A stretch of DNA of 64,000 nucleotides, from positions 62,001 to 126,000 of the forward strand of contig CAIOAN010000012.1 of assembly GCA_903855995.1 (NCBI GenBank), given 5' to 3'. This DNA comes from an uncultured Opitutia bacterium. Its GTDB lineage: Bacteria; Verrucomicrobiota; Verrucomicrobiia; Opitutales; UBA953. Both the position numbers and the translations under genes were made by a program. How positions within the stretch are numbered: position 1 is the first letter of the stretch; the number at the start of each line of letters is the position of its first letter. Positions 48,688 to 59,800 of the stretch are shown piece after piece. The notes under the pieces were generated by a model. It was not told the DNA's origin, searched no databases, and saw nothing but the letters and a program-made list of their open reading frames with translations.

Positions 48688-50853
48688 TTAGGTGCGGGCC
48701 GGGGCGCGCGAGGAGGTCTCGACGACCTGCTTCAGGATGCCGGCAGGCACCTGTTCGTAGTTGCCGGGCTCCATGGAGTAGGAAGCGCGACCCTTGGACA
48801 GGGAGCGGACGTCCGTGGAATAACCGAACATTTCAGCCAGCGGGACGCGGGCTTCTATATTGCAGAGGCCGGCCTTGGTTTCCATGCCCTGGATCTGTCC
48901 GCGGCGGCGGTTCAAGTCACCCATGATGTCGCCCTGGTATTCTTCCGGAGTAACGACTTCGACCTTCATGATAGGCTCGAGGAGGATTGGCTTGGCGTCC
49001 TTCATCGCTTCCTTGAAAGCGAAGATGCCAGCCATCTTGAACGCCATTTCATTGGAGTCCACTTCGTGGAAAGAACCGAAGACAATGCGGGCCTTGAAGT
49101 TGATGACGGGGTAACCCGCGACAGTTCCGTTATTGGCGGCTTCGCGGATGCCTTCAATCGCGGGCTTGATGAATTCCTTCGGGATAACGCCGCCGACGAT
49201 CTCGCTAATGACTTCCTCGCCTTTTTCGCCCGGAACTCGCGTGGCAACTGGGTTGGGTTCGAGCTTGATTTCGACGTGTCCGTATTGACCACGACCACCC
49301 GACTGGCGGATGAACTTACCCACGCCTTCGGAGGCCAAGTTGATGGTCTCGCGGTAGGAAATCTGGGGCTTTCCGGACTTAGCTTCGACTCGGAATTCGC
49401 GCTTAAGACGGTCAACGATGATTTCGAGGTGAAGCTCGCCCATGCCCGAGATAAGGGTCTGGCCCGTCTCAGGATTGGAGGTGACCACGAACGTGGGATC
49501 TTCCTGAGCAAGGCGCTGCAGGCCGATGGAAAGACGCTCCTGGTCACCCTTGGAATTCGGCTCGATGGACATCGAGATGACGGGCTCGGCGAAGGTGGTC
49601 TTCTCGAGGATCAAGTCGTCTTCGGCGGTCAGGGTGTCGCCCGTGGCGATATCCTTAGGTCCGATGATTGCGCAGATGTCGCCGGAGTAGGCGACGTCGA
49701 TTTCTTCGCGGTCCATGGCGCGCAGGAGGACGATGCGCGAGATGCGCTCGTTCTTGCGGGTGCGAGGATTGTAAAGTGCTTCGCCCTTCTTGAGCTGTCC
49801 GCGATACACGCGGTAGAAGACGAGCTGGCCGACGTGTGGGTCGGACCAAAGTTTGAAGCAAAGGCCGGTGACCTTGGCTTTGTCGTCCGGACCGATGGCG
49901 ATTTCCTTTTCGCCGTCGTCGGTGAACGCCTTCTGGGGGCGCATGTCGATGGGGGAAGGCAGGAAGTCGACGACGCAGTCGAGGAGCATCTGCACGCCCT
50001 TGTTCTTGAAAGCGGAACCGGGGATTACGCCGATGAAGTTAAGCGAGAGGGTGGCCTTGCGGATGCCCGTGCGCATTTCTTCGATGGTCACTTCCTGGCC
50101 GTCGAGATACTTGGAGGCGAGCACGTCGTCGAAGTCAGCGAGACCTTCGATGAGCTTGGTGCGCCAGAGTTTGGCTTCGGCCTTCTGATTCTCAGGGATT
50201 TCGATCGTGTCGAACTTCATGCCCTTCGGATCGGTTTCGTCGTAGAGGTAGGCGGTGTTCTTGATCAGGTCGATCATGCCCTTGAAGTCTTCGCCCTGGC
50301 CGATCGGGATGAAGAGAGGGTGTGCGTTGCCCTTAAGCTTTTCGCGGATGTCGTCGACGGCGCCGAAATAATCGGCACCGGTGCGGTCCATCTTATTGAC
50401 GAAGGCGACGCGGGGAACGCCGTACTTGTTCATCTGGCGCCAGACGGTCTCGGACTGGGGCTGCACGCCGGCAACGGCGCAGAAAACGGCGACCGCACCG
50501 TCAAGGACGCGGAGCGAACGCTCCACCTCGGCCGTGAAGTCCACGTGACCCGGGGTATCGATGATGTTGATACGGTGATCGATATTCGCGAAATGACCTT
50601 CCTTCGTCTTCCAGCCTGCGGAAATAGCGGCCGCGGTGATCGTGATACCACGCTCGCGCTCCTGCTCCATCCAGTCGGTAGTGGCGGTGCCGTCATGGAC
50701 TTCACCCATCTTGTGCACCACGCCGGTGTAGAAGAGGATGCGCTCCGTGGTGGTCGTCTTGCCGGCGTCGATGTGCGCGGCGATGCCGATGTTACGCGTG
50801 TGCTCCAGCGGGAACGCACGGGTCGGGGAATTGAGGGGAGAGAGGGTGGACAT
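48688..50853 (-). CDS. fusA: Translation elongation factor G
   Basis: Translocase GTPase; 721 residues, slightly longer than the usual 690-710. G1 is [16 protein letters not shown], switch I is [15 protein letters not shown]3 DTPGHVDF and G4 NKMDRTG. Domains II-V follow, with [18 protein letters not shown] in domain IV and a normal domain V ending [14 protein letters not shown]. Its switch I keeps the canonical RGITI, unlike the tuf product. It is in the str operon after rpsG (42 nt). Confidence 0.98.
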   Translation of the reverse strand: MSTLSPLNSPTRAFPLEHTRNIGIAAHIDAGKTTTTERILFYTGVVHKMGEVHDGTATTDWMEQERERGITITAAAISAGWKTKEGHFANIDHRINIIDTPGHVDFTAEVERSLRVLDGAVAVFCAVAGVQPQSETVWRQMNKYGVPRVAFVNKMDRTGADYFGAVDDIREKLKGNAHPLFIPIGQGEDFKGMIDLIKNTAYLYDETDPKGMKFDTIEIPENQKAEAKLWRTKLIEGLADFDDVLASKYLDGQEVTIEEMRTGIRKATLSLNFIGVIPGSAFKNKGVQMLLDCVVDFLPSPIDMRPQKAFTDDGEKEIAIGPDDKAKVTGLCFKLWSDPHVGQLVFYRVYRGQLKKGEALYNPRTRKNERISRIVLLRAMDREEIDVAYSGDICAIIGPKDIATGDTLTAEDDLILEKTTFAEPVISMSIEPNSKGDQERLSIGLQRLAQEDPTFVVTSNPETGQTLISGMGELHLEIIVDRLKREFRVEAKSGKPQISYRETINLASEGVGKFIRQSGGRGQYGHVEIKLEPNPVATRVPGEKGEEVISEIVGGVIPKEFIKPAIEGIREAANNGTVAGYPVINFKARIVFGSFHEVDSNEMAFKMAGIFAFKEAMKDAKPILLEPIMKVEVVTPEEYQGDIMGDLNRRRGQIQGMETKAGLCNIEARVPLAEMFGYSTDVRSLSKGRASYSMEPGNYEQVPAGILKQVVETSSRAPART

Positions 50854-50895
50854 GGTCGGAACCAGGTATCGGCCTAAAATTAATTCAGTCGGAGA

Positions 50896-51369
50896 TTACC
50901 ACTTAAGGTGAGCGAAGGCGCGGTTCGCCTGGGCCATCTTGTGCGTTTCTTCGCGCTTCTTCACCACGTTGCCGGTGTTGTTGTAAGCGTCGACGACTTC
51001 AGCCGCGAGGGCTTCGGACATCGTGGTTCCCTTGCGGCCGGCGGCGGCGGCGACGACCCAGCGCAGCGCGATGCTGTTCTGGCGTTCGGGGGAGACTTCG
51101 ACCGGGACCTGATAGGTGGCGCCACCGACGCGACGGCTCTTCACTTCGAGCTTCGGACGGCAGTTCTCGAGGGCACCGAGCAGCAGCTCGACGGGGTTAC
51201 CCTTCATCAGCTTTTCGCTGACCTTCTCGATCGCGCCGTAAACGATACCCTGGGCGATGGACTTCTTGCCCGACTTCATCACGACGTTGATGAGCTGGCT
51301 GATGAGGGGGCTGCTATAGCGGGCGTCCGGGAGGTGGGCGCGCTTGGCTGCTTTGCGACGACGAGACAT
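50896..51369 (-). CDS. rpsG: 30S ribosomal protein S7 (uS7)
   Basis: 157 residues, standard. N-terminus MSRRRKAAKRAHLPDARYSS; signature MKSGKKSIAQGIVYGAIEKV and the C-terminal MAQANRAFAHLKW. Organises the 30S head; represses the str operon in E. coli. It follows rpsL by 29 nt. Confidence 0.98.
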   Translation of the reverse strand: MSRRRKAAKRAHLPDARYSSPLISQLINVVMKSGKKSIAQGIVYGAIEKVSEKLMKGNPVELLLGALENCRPKLEVKSRRVGGATYQVPVEVSPERQNSIALRWVVAAAAGRKGTTMSEALAAEVVDAYNNTGNVVKKREETHKMAQANRAFAHLKW

Positions 51370-51398
51370 ATTCTAAGGGAGTTGGGTGCGGAAACGGA

Positions 51399-51782
51399 TT
51401 AGGCCTTCTTTTCCTTCGGGCGCTTGACGCCGTACTTGGAACGGGAGCGACGACGCTTCTCGACGCCGGAGCAATCGAGGGGGCCGCGGACGATGTGGTA
51501 ACGGACGCCCGGAAGATCTTTCACGCGGCCACCGCGGACGAGGACGACCGAGTGCTCCTGGAGCTTGTGGCCTTCGTCGGGAATGTAGGAGATGACTTCC
51601 TGACCGTTGGTCAGGCGCACCTTGGCGACCTTACGCTGAGCCGAGTTCGGCTTCTTGGGCGTACGGATCATGACCTGCACGCAGACGCCGCGGCGGAAGG
51701 GCGAGTTGTTCAAGGCAGGCGACTTCGACTTGGCCTTGGGTTGGACACGCGGTTTACGGACGAGCTGGTTGATGGTAGGCAT
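51399..51782 (-). CDS. rpsL: 30S ribosomal protein S12 (uS12)
   Basis: Decoding-centre protein; 127 residues from the ATG at 51782 ([19 protein letters not shown]); a longer reading adds 12 non-family residues. The streptomycin-relevant lysines in [11 protein letters not shown] and [12 protein letters not shown] are wild type; the nearby Gln replaces the common Leu of NSALRK. It is the first gene of the rpsL-to-rplQ array. Confidence 0.98.
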   Translation of the reverse strand: MPTINQLVRKPRVQPKAKSKSPALNNSPFRRGVCVQVMIRTPKKPNSAQRKVAKVRLTNGQEVISYIPDEGHKLQEHSVVLVRGGRVKDLPGVRYHIVRGPLDCSGVEKRRRSRSKYGVKRPKEKKA

Positions 51783-51813
51783 GGACCTCGGTAAATAGGG
51801 AAAAGAGTGTTTG

Positions 51814-51841
51814 GGCATAGGGGTCGAGGCCCCTCATGCAA
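51814..51841 (-). promoter_or_regulatory. Candidate promoter of the ribosomal protein super-operon
   Basis: Upstream of rpsL, minus strand: TTGCAT (51841-51836), 16 bp, TATGCC (51819-51814), about 32 bp before the start codon. The spacer contains GGGGCCTCGACCCC, a partial inverted repeat. The boxes match sigma-70 consensus only partly. Some promoter must exist here because the divergent TPR gene lies directly upstream. Confidence 0.35.
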
Positions 51842-51954
51842 GAGGAAAGTGCTTAGGTTTTAAGGTTTCTTTACTCGGCTACCTCCAACCGCCCTCTCTC
51901 GCCTTTTTTGGCGGGACAATTCCAGTGCCCACGCCATTACTCAAAACCCCTCTC

Positions 51955-53751
51955 ATGCTCCCCGCTCGCCCCCTCTTCGCTCTTCTCCTCGGGATGTCAT
52001 GCCTTCAAGGGTGGGCCCAGTCTGCTCCGGCCCAGGGCGCGTCACCGGCGCTGCCGACCGCAACCAAACCCGTTGAAGGAGCTAAAAATGAGGATAATGA
52101 CGCCGAAACCATCATTTTAGCAGGCATTCCCTCGCTGAAAGACAAAGAGTCTGTGCTAAGCTATGCCCGCCAAACCTACATCAAGGCGGACTTAATCAAA
52201 GACCCTACAATCAAACAGATGGTTCGGCTCGCGCTGACCAAAATCGAGGACCAGCCGGACAAAGCCGCCACCCTTCGTCAGGAATACCTTAACCAACTCT
52301 CGGAATACTTCACGAAACAGGCAATGGAAGCCCAGGCGCTCAATCAGCAGGCTGACGCGCTTCGTTTGATCCAAATTGCGGTGCGGTGCAATCCGGCCAA
52401 TGCTAAGGCTAAACTATTCTACGCCAACTTCTTACATACATCCATGAATCGCACGGATGACGCGATTCAGACCCTTCAGCATGGTCTAGAGTTTCTCCCG
52501 ATCGACGATGCGCTCACCAAGGATTACCTGGATCGCTATTTCCAGTTACTCCAGGCTCGGGAGCGCGATCAAGAAGTCATTGATCAAGGCCTGAAGTTGC
52601 TCCGCGATACCAAGAATGTCCCGGCCCACCTCCGTGATTCGCTCTCCCTGGCGGTGGCCACCTCGCTTTACTGGACGGGCAAATATCCAGATTCCGTTAA
52701 TATCATCACTGCCAACAGGTTAGATGACAAGCCTAGCGGTCTTTTACTCAAAGCTCGCGCTCTTTTCGAAGGGGGCAAGACCCTGGAATCCATCAGCTTA
52801 CTTGAGTCGAAGACCTCCGCCTTCAAGGGCAGCGCCCGCGATGCCGTCCTTTCTCAGCTCGCTCGCTTCCATATCCTTCTCGGCCAGTCCAAGGTCGCCT
52901 TGGCCGTCACGGAAGAGCGTATCGCCGCCGACGAGAAGGCGCCCTTCCCTCATATTCAAAAACTCCAGCTGCTCGATCGTCTCCGCCTGAAAGATGATTT
53001 CGAAAAAGAACTGCGCCTGGTTTTTGAAAAATATGCCGGCAGCTCTTCGGCGATGATCGCGCTCGCGAATTTTGCAGCGGAAAAAGGCTACACCAACCTG
53101 ACCGTCGCAATCGCGACTTCAGCGGCCAATCATAATCTCGAACGCGCGACCTTCGCCGCCCTGCACTTGGAAGCGCTGCTCAACAGCGAAGATCCGAACC
53201 AGGTGATCATCCAGTATCAGCAGGTCGTCGCCGCGGACCGGGGATTCTTCAAATCCAACGAGCCGATCGTACAGGCACTTCTGGGCATCGCTTACCACTC
53301 GCGCCGCAAACAAGACGCCGCCTCGGAAAAGCGCGACCACGACATCGGCGACCGCTATCTCGCCGAATTCCTGAAGGCCAAAGATCTCGGGCCCGAGGCT
53401 TACCGCTCCGTCGGGCGCCATCTGCGTCAGGTTCGCGCCAGCGATTCCGCCGTACGCGTCCTGGAAGCCGGCGTCATCGCCCACCCGCGCCACTCCCAAC
53501 TGCGGGCCGACTATATCAGCGCGCGTATCCTCGCCGGCCAGACGGCTGAATACGGCACCCGCAAGTCCGTCGCCGACGAATTGGAGCTGCTGCTCAACAT
53601 GCGCCGCCCCTCCCCCGTCGTCTGGCAGGACGGCGTGGCATGGCTCCGCTCGGAATCAAAACTTCCGGCTGAACGCGTCCGCCGCCTCGAAGCCAGCATG
53701 ACGCCTTTGATCCGCAGCAACCTCGACCCCGAGGCCCTCGCTGGTCGCTGA
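51955..53751 (+). CDS. Secreted tetratricopeptide-repeat protein
   Basis: 598 residues from the ATG at 51955; earlier in-frame codons are not credible. A signal peptide (MLPARPLFALLLGMSCLQGWA) is followed by a Pro/Ala linker and then helical repeats with TPR spacing (EAQALNQQADALRLIQIAVR, then AKLFYANFLHTSMNRTDDAI and onward to about 560). Probably periplasmic or lipid-free outer-membrane-associated scaffold; ligand unknown. It is divergent from rpsL and 7 nt upstream of sufE. The first 450 bp are more A+T-rich than the rest. Confidence 0.87.
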   Translation: MLPARPLFALLLGMSCLQGWAQSAPAQGASPALPTATKPVEGAKNEDNDAETIILAGIPSLKDKESVLSYARQTYIKADLIKDPTIKQMVRLALTKIEDQPDKAATLRQEYLNQLSEYFTKQAMEAQALNQQADALRLIQIAVRCNPANAKAKLFYANFLHTSMNRTDDAIQTLQHGLEFLPIDDALTKDYLDRYFQLLQARERDQEVIDQGLKLLRDTKNVPAHLRDSLSLAVATSLYWTGKYPDSVNIITANRLDDKPSGLLLKARALFEGGKTLESISLLESKTSAFKGSARDAVLSQLARFHILLGQSKVALAVTEERIAADEKAPFPHIQKLQLLDRLRLKDDFEKELRLVFEKYAGSSSAMIALANFAAEKGYTNLTVAIATSAANHNLERATFAALHLEALLNSEDPNQVIIQYQQVVAADRGFFKSNEPIVQALLGIAYHSRRKQDAASEKRDHDIGDRYLAEFLKAKDLGPEAYRSVGRHLRQVRASDSAVRVLEAGVIAHPRHSQLRADYISARILAGQTAEYGTRKSVADELELLLNMRRPSPVVWQDGVAWLRSESKLPAERVRRLEASMTPLIRSNLDPEALAGR

Positions 53752-53758
53752 TTTTAAA

Positions 53759-54175
53759 ATGTCCCTCGCCGCCAAGCGTGCAGAGCTCATCGCCGAACTT
53801 GAACCATTCGGCGACCACCATGAGCGGTTCCAATATGTCATCGACCGGGCCAAATCCCTACCGGCGCTGCCAGCCGAACTGAAGCTCGAGATATTTCTAA
53901 TCGAGGGCTGCACATCGAACCTCTGGCTCATTCCGTCGGTCGAGAACGGCGTCTGCCGCTTTCGGTGCGACGCCGATTCTTTGATCACCAAGGGTGTGGC
54001 CTCGCTGGTCTGCGAATTCTACGACGGCGAAAGCCCGCAGGCCGTGGCCGACACGGACGCCGACTTCCTCGCCGCGGTCGGCATCACGCAGCACCTCTCG
54101 CCTAATCGCCGCAACGGGCTCACGAATCTGGTCGGGAAGATCCGCGCATTCGGTCGCACCGCCGTGAATCGCTGA
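53759..54175 (+). CDS. sufE: SufE-type sulfur acceptor protein
   Basis: 138 residues, family size. The active-site Cys is C51 in FLIEGCTSNLWL, after the substrate-facing RFQYVIDRAKSLPALP. SufE takes persulfide from the cysteine desulfurase SufS and activates it for Fe-S assembly; no sufS or sufBCD is in the window. It is in one operon with the upstream TPR gene (7 nt). Confidence 0.93.
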   Translation: MSLAAKRAELIAELEPFGDHHERFQYVIDRAKSLPALPAELKLEIFLIEGCTSNLWLIPSVENGVCRFRCDADSLITKGVASLVCEFYDGESPQAVADTDADFLAAVGITQHLSPNRRNGLTNLVGKIRAFGRTAVNR

Positions 54176-54207
54176 TAGGCCTCATCGGCGGCCCTAAAGA
54201 AAGGGTT

Positions 54208-54220
54208 GTTTCCGGGAAAC
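54208..54220. promoter_or_regulatory. Palindrome upstream of ctaA
   Basis: GTTTCC-G-GGAAAC is a perfect 6-bp inverted repeat in the 85-bp sufE-ctaA spacer, 41 bp before the ctaA start. It may be a regulator site. No promoter boxes could be fixed around it. Confidence 0.35.
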
Positions 54221-54260
54221 GGATTTGCGCCGCGGCCACTTCCCGCGTCATTCTTCGCCG

Positions 54261-55205
54261 ATGAGAGAGCCCGACCGTACCACGCCTAATCGCCGCTTGT
54301 TCGGCCTGTGCCTGTTTGCGCTCCTGTGGTCGATCCTGGTGCTCCAGGCGGGCGGCTTCACGACCAGCATCCACGCCGGGATGGCGTTCCTCGACTGGCC
54401 GCTCTCCAACGGCTCCGTCAATCCGCCCGGCTGGCTCACCGAAATCGATAAGTTCGCCGAACACTCCCACCGACTTGCCGCGACGGTACTGGGCCTTCTC
54501 GCCATCGCTATCGCCCTCGCGCACACCGTGCTCGAACCCCGCCGGTACGTCCGCCGGGCAGCGTATGGGCTCGTCACACTCGTCGTCCTGCAAGGCGGCC
54601 TCGGCGGGCTCCGCGTGCTTCTCGACAAACTGAACATCGGGGGCGACGGCAACTTCAAGGCGGTGGCTTTCGCGGTCGGGCACGCGGTGAACGCCCAACT
54701 GACCATCGCCCTGCTCGCCTTCATCGTGCTCACGCATAGCCTCGCCTGGCATCAGGCCGGGAAATGCACCCCGAGCTCCGTTCGACGCGGCGGGATCGCC
54801 GCTACCCTCCTCGTTTTCTCCGTCATCCTGGCCGGTGCTATCATGCGCCAGGGACATTTCACCGCCTGGGTCTCCGGGCCACAGGAAGGCCTATTCATCC
54901 CATCCATCGGTACGGGAATAGTTTGGTGGATTAATTTCCTGCATCGCAGCGGCGCCGTCCTCGCCGGTCTGGCGGTGCTGGGCTTTGCGGTGCAACTCGC
55001 CCGAAGGCGCTTCCCGTTGCTCCGCTGGGCCTCGCTGGTGGCGCTGGTCACATTTCAAGTGCTCCTCGGCATACTAAGCATCCAGCTGCCACATAACCCG
55101 CACGTCCGCACGGTCCACCTGGTCGTCGGCGCGGCTCTCTTCTCGACCCTCTGTGCGGCGGTCGCCCTGACCTTCCGCCAGGAAGGCCGCTTCGCCGAAG
55201 CCTAA
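54261..55205 (+). CDS. ctaA: Heme A synthase (CtaA/COX15)
   Basis: Oxidises the C8 methyl of heme O to give heme A for aa3-type oxidases; 314 residues from the ATG at 54261, integral membrane with about eight helices. Heme/haem-ligand histidines: H68 and H70 in AEHSHRLAATVLG, H141 in VGHAVNAQLTIAL, the His of FLHRSGAVLAGL and the His of VRTVHLVVGAALF. The upstream ATG at 54225 would add 12 residues. It precedes ctaB by 66 nt. Cytochrome oxidase subunits are not in the window. Confidence 0.94.
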   Translation: MREPDRTTPNRRLFGLCLFALLWSILVLQAGGFTTSIHAGMAFLDWPLSNGSVNPPGWLTEIDKFAEHSHRLAATVLGLLAIAIALAHTVLEPRRYVRRAAYGLVTLVVLQGGLGGLRVLLDKLNIGGDGNFKAVAFAVGHAVNAQLTIALLAFIVLTHSLAWHQAGKCTPSSVRRGGIAATLLVFSVILAGAIMRQGHFTAWVSGPQEGLFIPSIGTGIVWWINFLHRSGAVLAGLAVLGFAVQLARRRFPLLRWASLVALVTFQVLLGILSIQLPHNPHVRTVHLVVGAALFSTLCAAVALTFRQEGRFAEA

Positions 55206-55271
55206 TCCGGCTTTCCGAAGCACGGACGGATTTACCTTTAACCTTTCAGCCAAAACCGCCACCACCACTCC

Positions 55272-56171
55272 ATGAGCGAACGCGCCGGATCCCTGCCTGC
55301 CGCCTTCTGGGAGCTGACCAAGCCCCGGCTGTCGTTCCTTTCCGTGCTCACTTCGCTCGCGGGCTACTTCTGCAGCGCCCCGGAGCAGCCGACCGACGCA
55401 AAAGTCCTCGTCTCCCTGGCCATCGGCACGGCTCTCGCCGCCGGCGGCTGCGGCGCCATCAACATGTGGTGGGAGAGCGATGCCGACGCAAAGATGGAGC
55501 GAACGTGCAATCGACCCATTCCGGCTGGCATCCTAAAACCGGGCGCTGTCCTCCTCTTCGGCATGCTGCTGCTCTCGCTCGGCGTGGTTCTCGTCTGGCA
55601 AGGCACCAACCCGCTCGCGGGGGCCCTGACGGCCGCCACGGCAATTTCCTATCTGTTCTTCTACACGCCACTGAAGACGATGACATCTTGGTGCACGCTC
55701 GTCGGCTCGCTGCCAGGTGCGATTCCGCCCATCATCGGCACCGCCGCCAAACTCGGACAAAACGGCGCCGCTCACATCGACACGATGGGTTGGCTGCTTT
55801 TCGGCCTCTTGTTCTTCTGGCAAGTCCCCCACTTCATGGCCCTTGCGGTGATGTGCCGCGAAGATTATGCCCGCGGCGGCTTCAAGGTCGCAACGGTCGA
55901 CGACCCCTCCGGCCGTTCCGCCGCACGCTGGGCGCTCTTATTCATCATCCCGATGCTCTTCGTAGCCGGAGCAATCGCCACGAACTTCTTCCCGCGCTGG
56001 ACCAGCCCCTTCGTGTGGGTCTCCTTCCTCGCCGGGGCCTGGTTCTTCAAACTAACGCTCGACTTCGCCGTGCCCGAACGTCGCGCCGCCATCGCTAAGC
56101 CCTTGTTTCTGGCCTCGATCCTCTACCTGCCGCTGGTCCTGTTGACTCTGACGCTCAATCGTCTTTTCTAA
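55272..56171 (+). CDS. ctaB: Heme O synthase (protoheme IX farnesyltransferase)
   Basis: UbiA-family prenyltransferase that adds farnesyl to heme B; 299 residues, about nine helices. Catalytic Asp motif 1 is WWESDADAKMERTCNRPIPAG, and motif 2 with the family's YTPLKTMTSWCTLVGSLPGA and REDYARGGFKV is intact. It feeds CtaA encoded just upstream. 5-formyl-THF cyclo-ligase follows after 5 nt, in the same operon. Confidence 0.96.
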   Translation: MSERAGSLPAAFWELTKPRLSFLSVLTSLAGYFCSAPEQPTDAKVLVSLAIGTALAAGGCGAINMWWESDADAKMERTCNRPIPAGILKPGAVLLFGMLLLSLGVVLVWQGTNPLAGALTAATAISYLFFYTPLKTMTSWCTLVGSLPGAIPPIIGTAAKLGQNGAAHIDTMGWLLFGLLFFWQVPHFMALAVMCREDYARGGFKVATVDDPSGRSAARWALLFIIPMLFVAGAIATNFFPRWTSPFVWVSFLAGAWFFKLTLDFAVPERRAAIAKPLFLASILYLPLVLLTLTLNRLF

Positions 56172-56176
56172 AGCGC

Positions 56177-56758
56177 ATGGAAACGCGCGCCCAAAAGGCC
56201 CGCCTGCGCTCGGAACTGAAGGACCGCCGCACGGCGCTGACGCCCCGCGAACTGCAGGTCGCCGGCGACGCCGCCGCCCGCCTGATCACCCAGTTGCCGG
56301 AGTGGAAACAGGCGAAGACGGTCTGCCTCTACGCTTCGTTTGGCGGCGAGCTCCCCACCGACGCCCTAATGATGGTCGCGCTGCTCGAAGGCAAGCGACT
56401 GCTCCTTCCGCGCGTGACAAACAAGACCACGCTGGTCCTCCATGAAATCACGGACCTCGCGACACTCCAACCATCCCGCCTGGGCATCCGCGAGCCGAAG
56501 GCGACGGCCCCCATCGCCCCGCTGGCCGAGGCCGGCCTCGTCCTGCTGCCAGGCCTGGGCTTCGATGCCGGCGGCCGCCGGCTCGGCTTCGGCGGCGGTT
56601 TCTACGACCGGCTCCTGGCCAAATCGCCCCGAAAGACCTTCCTCCTCGGGCACGCCCACGCCTTCCAGCTCGTTCCACGCCTGCCGGAAGAGGCCCATGA
56701 TATTAAAGTTAAGGCGGTCGCCACCCCGCAGGGCGTGATTCGCTGCCGAGCGCGCTAG
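56177..56758 (+). CDS. 5-formyltetrahydrofolate cyclo-ligase
   Basis: Converts 5-formyl-THF to 5,10-methenyl-THF with ATP; 193 residues, family size. The signature GLGFDAGGRRLGFGGGFYDR is at about 131-150; the N-terminus has the basic ATP-binding KARLRSELKDRR. It starts 5 nt after ctaB. Folate salvage has no direct link with heme A, so it is probably co-located for expression only. Confidence 0.94.
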   Translation: METRAQKARLRSELKDRRTALTPRELQVAGDAAARLITQLPEWKQAKTVCLYASFGGELPTDALMMVALLEGKRLLLPRVTNKTTLVLHEITDLATLQPSRLGIREPKATAPIAPLAEAGLVLLPGLGFDAGGRRLGFGGGFYDRLLAKSPRKTFLLGHAHAFQLVPRLPEEAHDIKVKAVATPQGVIRCRAR

Positions 56759-56803
56759 CAAGTTTGCCAAGCGGGCGGATTTGTGTCCGTTGGAGGGTCG
56801 CCG

Positions 56804-59800
56804 ATGACCGCCCCCCGACCAGACGCCATTCGCCTCCGCGGCGTTCGCCAGAACAACCTGAAGGGCTTCGACGTCGACATCCCCGTCGGGAAACTGGTCG
56901 TGGTCACGGGCCTCAGCGGCGCCGGCAAATCTTCCCTGGTCTTCGACACGCTTCACGCGGAGGGCCAGCGACGCTATGTCGAGACTTTCAGCCCGTACGT
57001 CCGTCAATTCCTGGAACTGCTTCCCTCTCCGGCACTGGATTCGGCGGAGAACGTCCGTCCGTCCGTCGCCATCAAGCAAGGCAACGCCGTGCGCACCTCC
57101 CGCTCGACGGTCGGCACGATGACGGAACTCTGCGATTGGTTCAAAGTCTGGTTTGCCCACCGCGCCGACTTGATCGATCCCGCCAGCGGGCTCGCCATCG
57201 TCCCACGCGGACCGGATGCAGCCTGGGAAGATTCCCTCGCTCGCTTCACTGGCCAATCACTCTCACTGGCATTCGCGGTCAGCAAGCCGGAGACGCTCGG
57301 ATGGAAGACCATCGCGGAAGAATTCGCCCGCGCGGGCTTCAGTCGCGCCTTCGCCGGCCCACAACGCATCCGCCTCACGGAGGATGAGATTCCCGCCACC
57401 GCGAAGGAACTGCTGGTGATTCAAGATCGCGTGACCGTGGCGAAAGAGCAGGCCTCACGTTTCCATGAGGCAGCCCTCGCCGCATTTCGACTCGGCGGCG
57501 GACGTCTCCGCTTGCTCGACGATCAAGGCGCCGAGCTCTCTCGCTACAGTGAAGCCCTCGAATCCCCGGTCGATGGTCGCAAGTTCCGCCCCGCCTCGCC
57601 GGCGCTGTTCTCTTTCAATTCGCCCGTGGGCGCCTGCCCGGAATGTCGCGGCTTCGGCCGGGTCATCGGACTCGACTGGAATAAGATCATTCCGAATCCG
57701 GCGCTGACGCTCGCCGAAGGCGCCATCGCCTCTTTTCAAGGCACGGTCTATGGTGAGAGCCAGAAGGATCTCGTGCGCGCCTGCCGCAAGGCGGGCATCC
57801 CGCTCGATGTCCCATGGAAGAAACTCTCCGCGGCCCACCGCAAGTTCGTCGAGAACGGCGAGCCGGGCTACGTGCAGGGCGAATATGATTCGAAGTGGTA
57901 TGGCGTCCGCGGCTTCTTCCGCTGGCTCGAAGGCACGACGTATAAGATGCACGTGCGCGTGTTCCTCTCGCGCTGGCGCGCCTACGAACAGTGTCCGAAA
58001 TGCCAGGGACGCCGCTTCCGCGAAGAATCCCTCGCCTGGCGCTGGCAGGCTAAGACGCTGCCCGAACTTTACGCGATTCCAGTCACGGAGTTGCGCCGCC
58101 TGCTGGCACCGCTCGCCCCGAAGGATTCGCGCCACCCGGCCGACCACGCCCTGGAGGCCATCCTCGCGCGACTGGGCTATCTGGAGGCGGTGGGGCTGGG
58201 CTACCTCGCTCTCGACCGACTCTCTCGCACGCTCTCCGGCGGCGAAGTCCAGCGCGTCAATCTGACCTCGTGCCTCGGCGCCTGCCTGGCCGACACGGTC
58301 TTCGTGCTCGATGAACCGAGCGTCGGGATGCACGCCCGCGACCTCTCCCGCATGGTCGGCATTCTCCGCAGCCTGGTCGCCCAAGGAAACACAGTGGTGG
58401 TAGTCGAGCATGATGAATCCGTCATGCGTGCGGCAGATTGGCTGATTGAAATCGGCCCACGCCCCGGCGCCGAAGGCGGCCATCTACTTTATCAAGGCCC
58501 GCCGAAGGGGATCCTGAAAATCAAGAACTCCGCGACCGGCAACTGGCTCTCCGGCCGACGCCAGCCCGAGGTCCGTCAGCCGAGGCCCGTCGACGACACC
58601 ACGCCTCGCCTCCGCGTCTCGGGCGCCACGGTCAATAACCTGCGCGACTTCTCCTGCACGATTCCGCTCGGCCGACTAGTCGGCCTGTGCGGCGTCTCCG
58701 GCTCCGGCAAGTCCACCTTACTCCATCAGGTGATCGGCCGACGCGATCCGGAATCCGGCGATGAAGCCCTGGAAGTGAAGTGGCTCAAGTTCGACAAGGA
58801 TCCCGAAGAGGTGGCCTTGGTCGACCAATCTCCCGCCACACGCACGCCGCGTTCCAATCCCGCGCTCTATGTCGGCGCCTGGGACGCCATCCGTAATCTG
58901 CTCGGGAATTCGGCCGAGGCCAAGGCCGCCGGCCTCACGCCCTCGCACTTTTCTTTCAACGCCGGCGAAGGCCGCTGTGAACGCTGCGGCGGCGCGGGCT
59001 GGGAAACCGTCGAGATGCAGTTCGTCTCCGACGTCGCGCTACCCTGTCCTTCCTGCAACGGCAAGCGCTTCCGCGACGAGGTCCTGGCCTTCCAATATGA
59101 CGGCAAATCCGTCGGCGACCTGCTGGCGATGTCCGTGACGGAGGCCCGCCAATTCCTTGGTGCCCGCACCCCGGCCTCCGCGCAACTCGCCTGCCTGGAA
59201 GAGGTCGGCCTCGGCTACCTTGCGATGGGACAGCCGCTCACGACGCTCTCGGGCGGCGAAGCCCAACGGCTGAAACTGGTCCGCTACCTCGCCAAGATTG
59301 ATACCCGTAAGCGCGGCGCGCTCCTGTTACTCGACGAGCCGACCACCGGACTTCACCGCGAAGACGTCGCTCGCCTGATCGGTCTGCTCCACCGCCTCAC
59401 CGAGGCCGGCCACTCCCTGATCGTCGTCGAACATCAGCTCGATGTGCTCAAGGCCTGCGACTGGATTGTCGAGATGGGACCCGAAGCCGGCCCCGGCGGC
59501 GGCCTGCTCGTCGCCCAAGGCACGCCGACCGAAGTATCCCGCGCCGGCACGGTCACCGGCGATTTCCTGGCGAAGGGCGACGCGGCATTTGCCGACCCGG
59601 AGCAACAACCCACCCGGCCCCGCCCGACCGCCATCTCGCTCCGCGGCGCACGCGAGCACAACCTGAAGAATGTCTCGCTGGAGATCCCGCACGGTTCGCT
59701 GACCGTGATGACCGGCGTATCCGGCTCCGGTAAATCCTCCCTGGCTTTTGATATTCTCTTCGCCGAAGGGCAGCGCCGCTTCCTGGAGTGCGTCTCGGCT

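Noticed and set aside
51895-51920. CGCC-TTTTTT-GGCG as a terminator upstream of the TPR gene
   Set aside because: The stem is only 4 bp with the T-run in the loop and not after it.
54225-54260. Upstream ATG for ctaA adding 12 residues
   Set aside because: The added residues are Arg/His-rich and not family-like; ATG at 54261 gives the usual short cytosolic N-terminus. It remains possible.
56783-56803. GTG start for uvrA 7 codons upstream
   Set aside because: The ATG at 56804 has an excellent GGAGGG at the right distance, and that Shine-Dalgarno would be inside the gene if the GTG were used.
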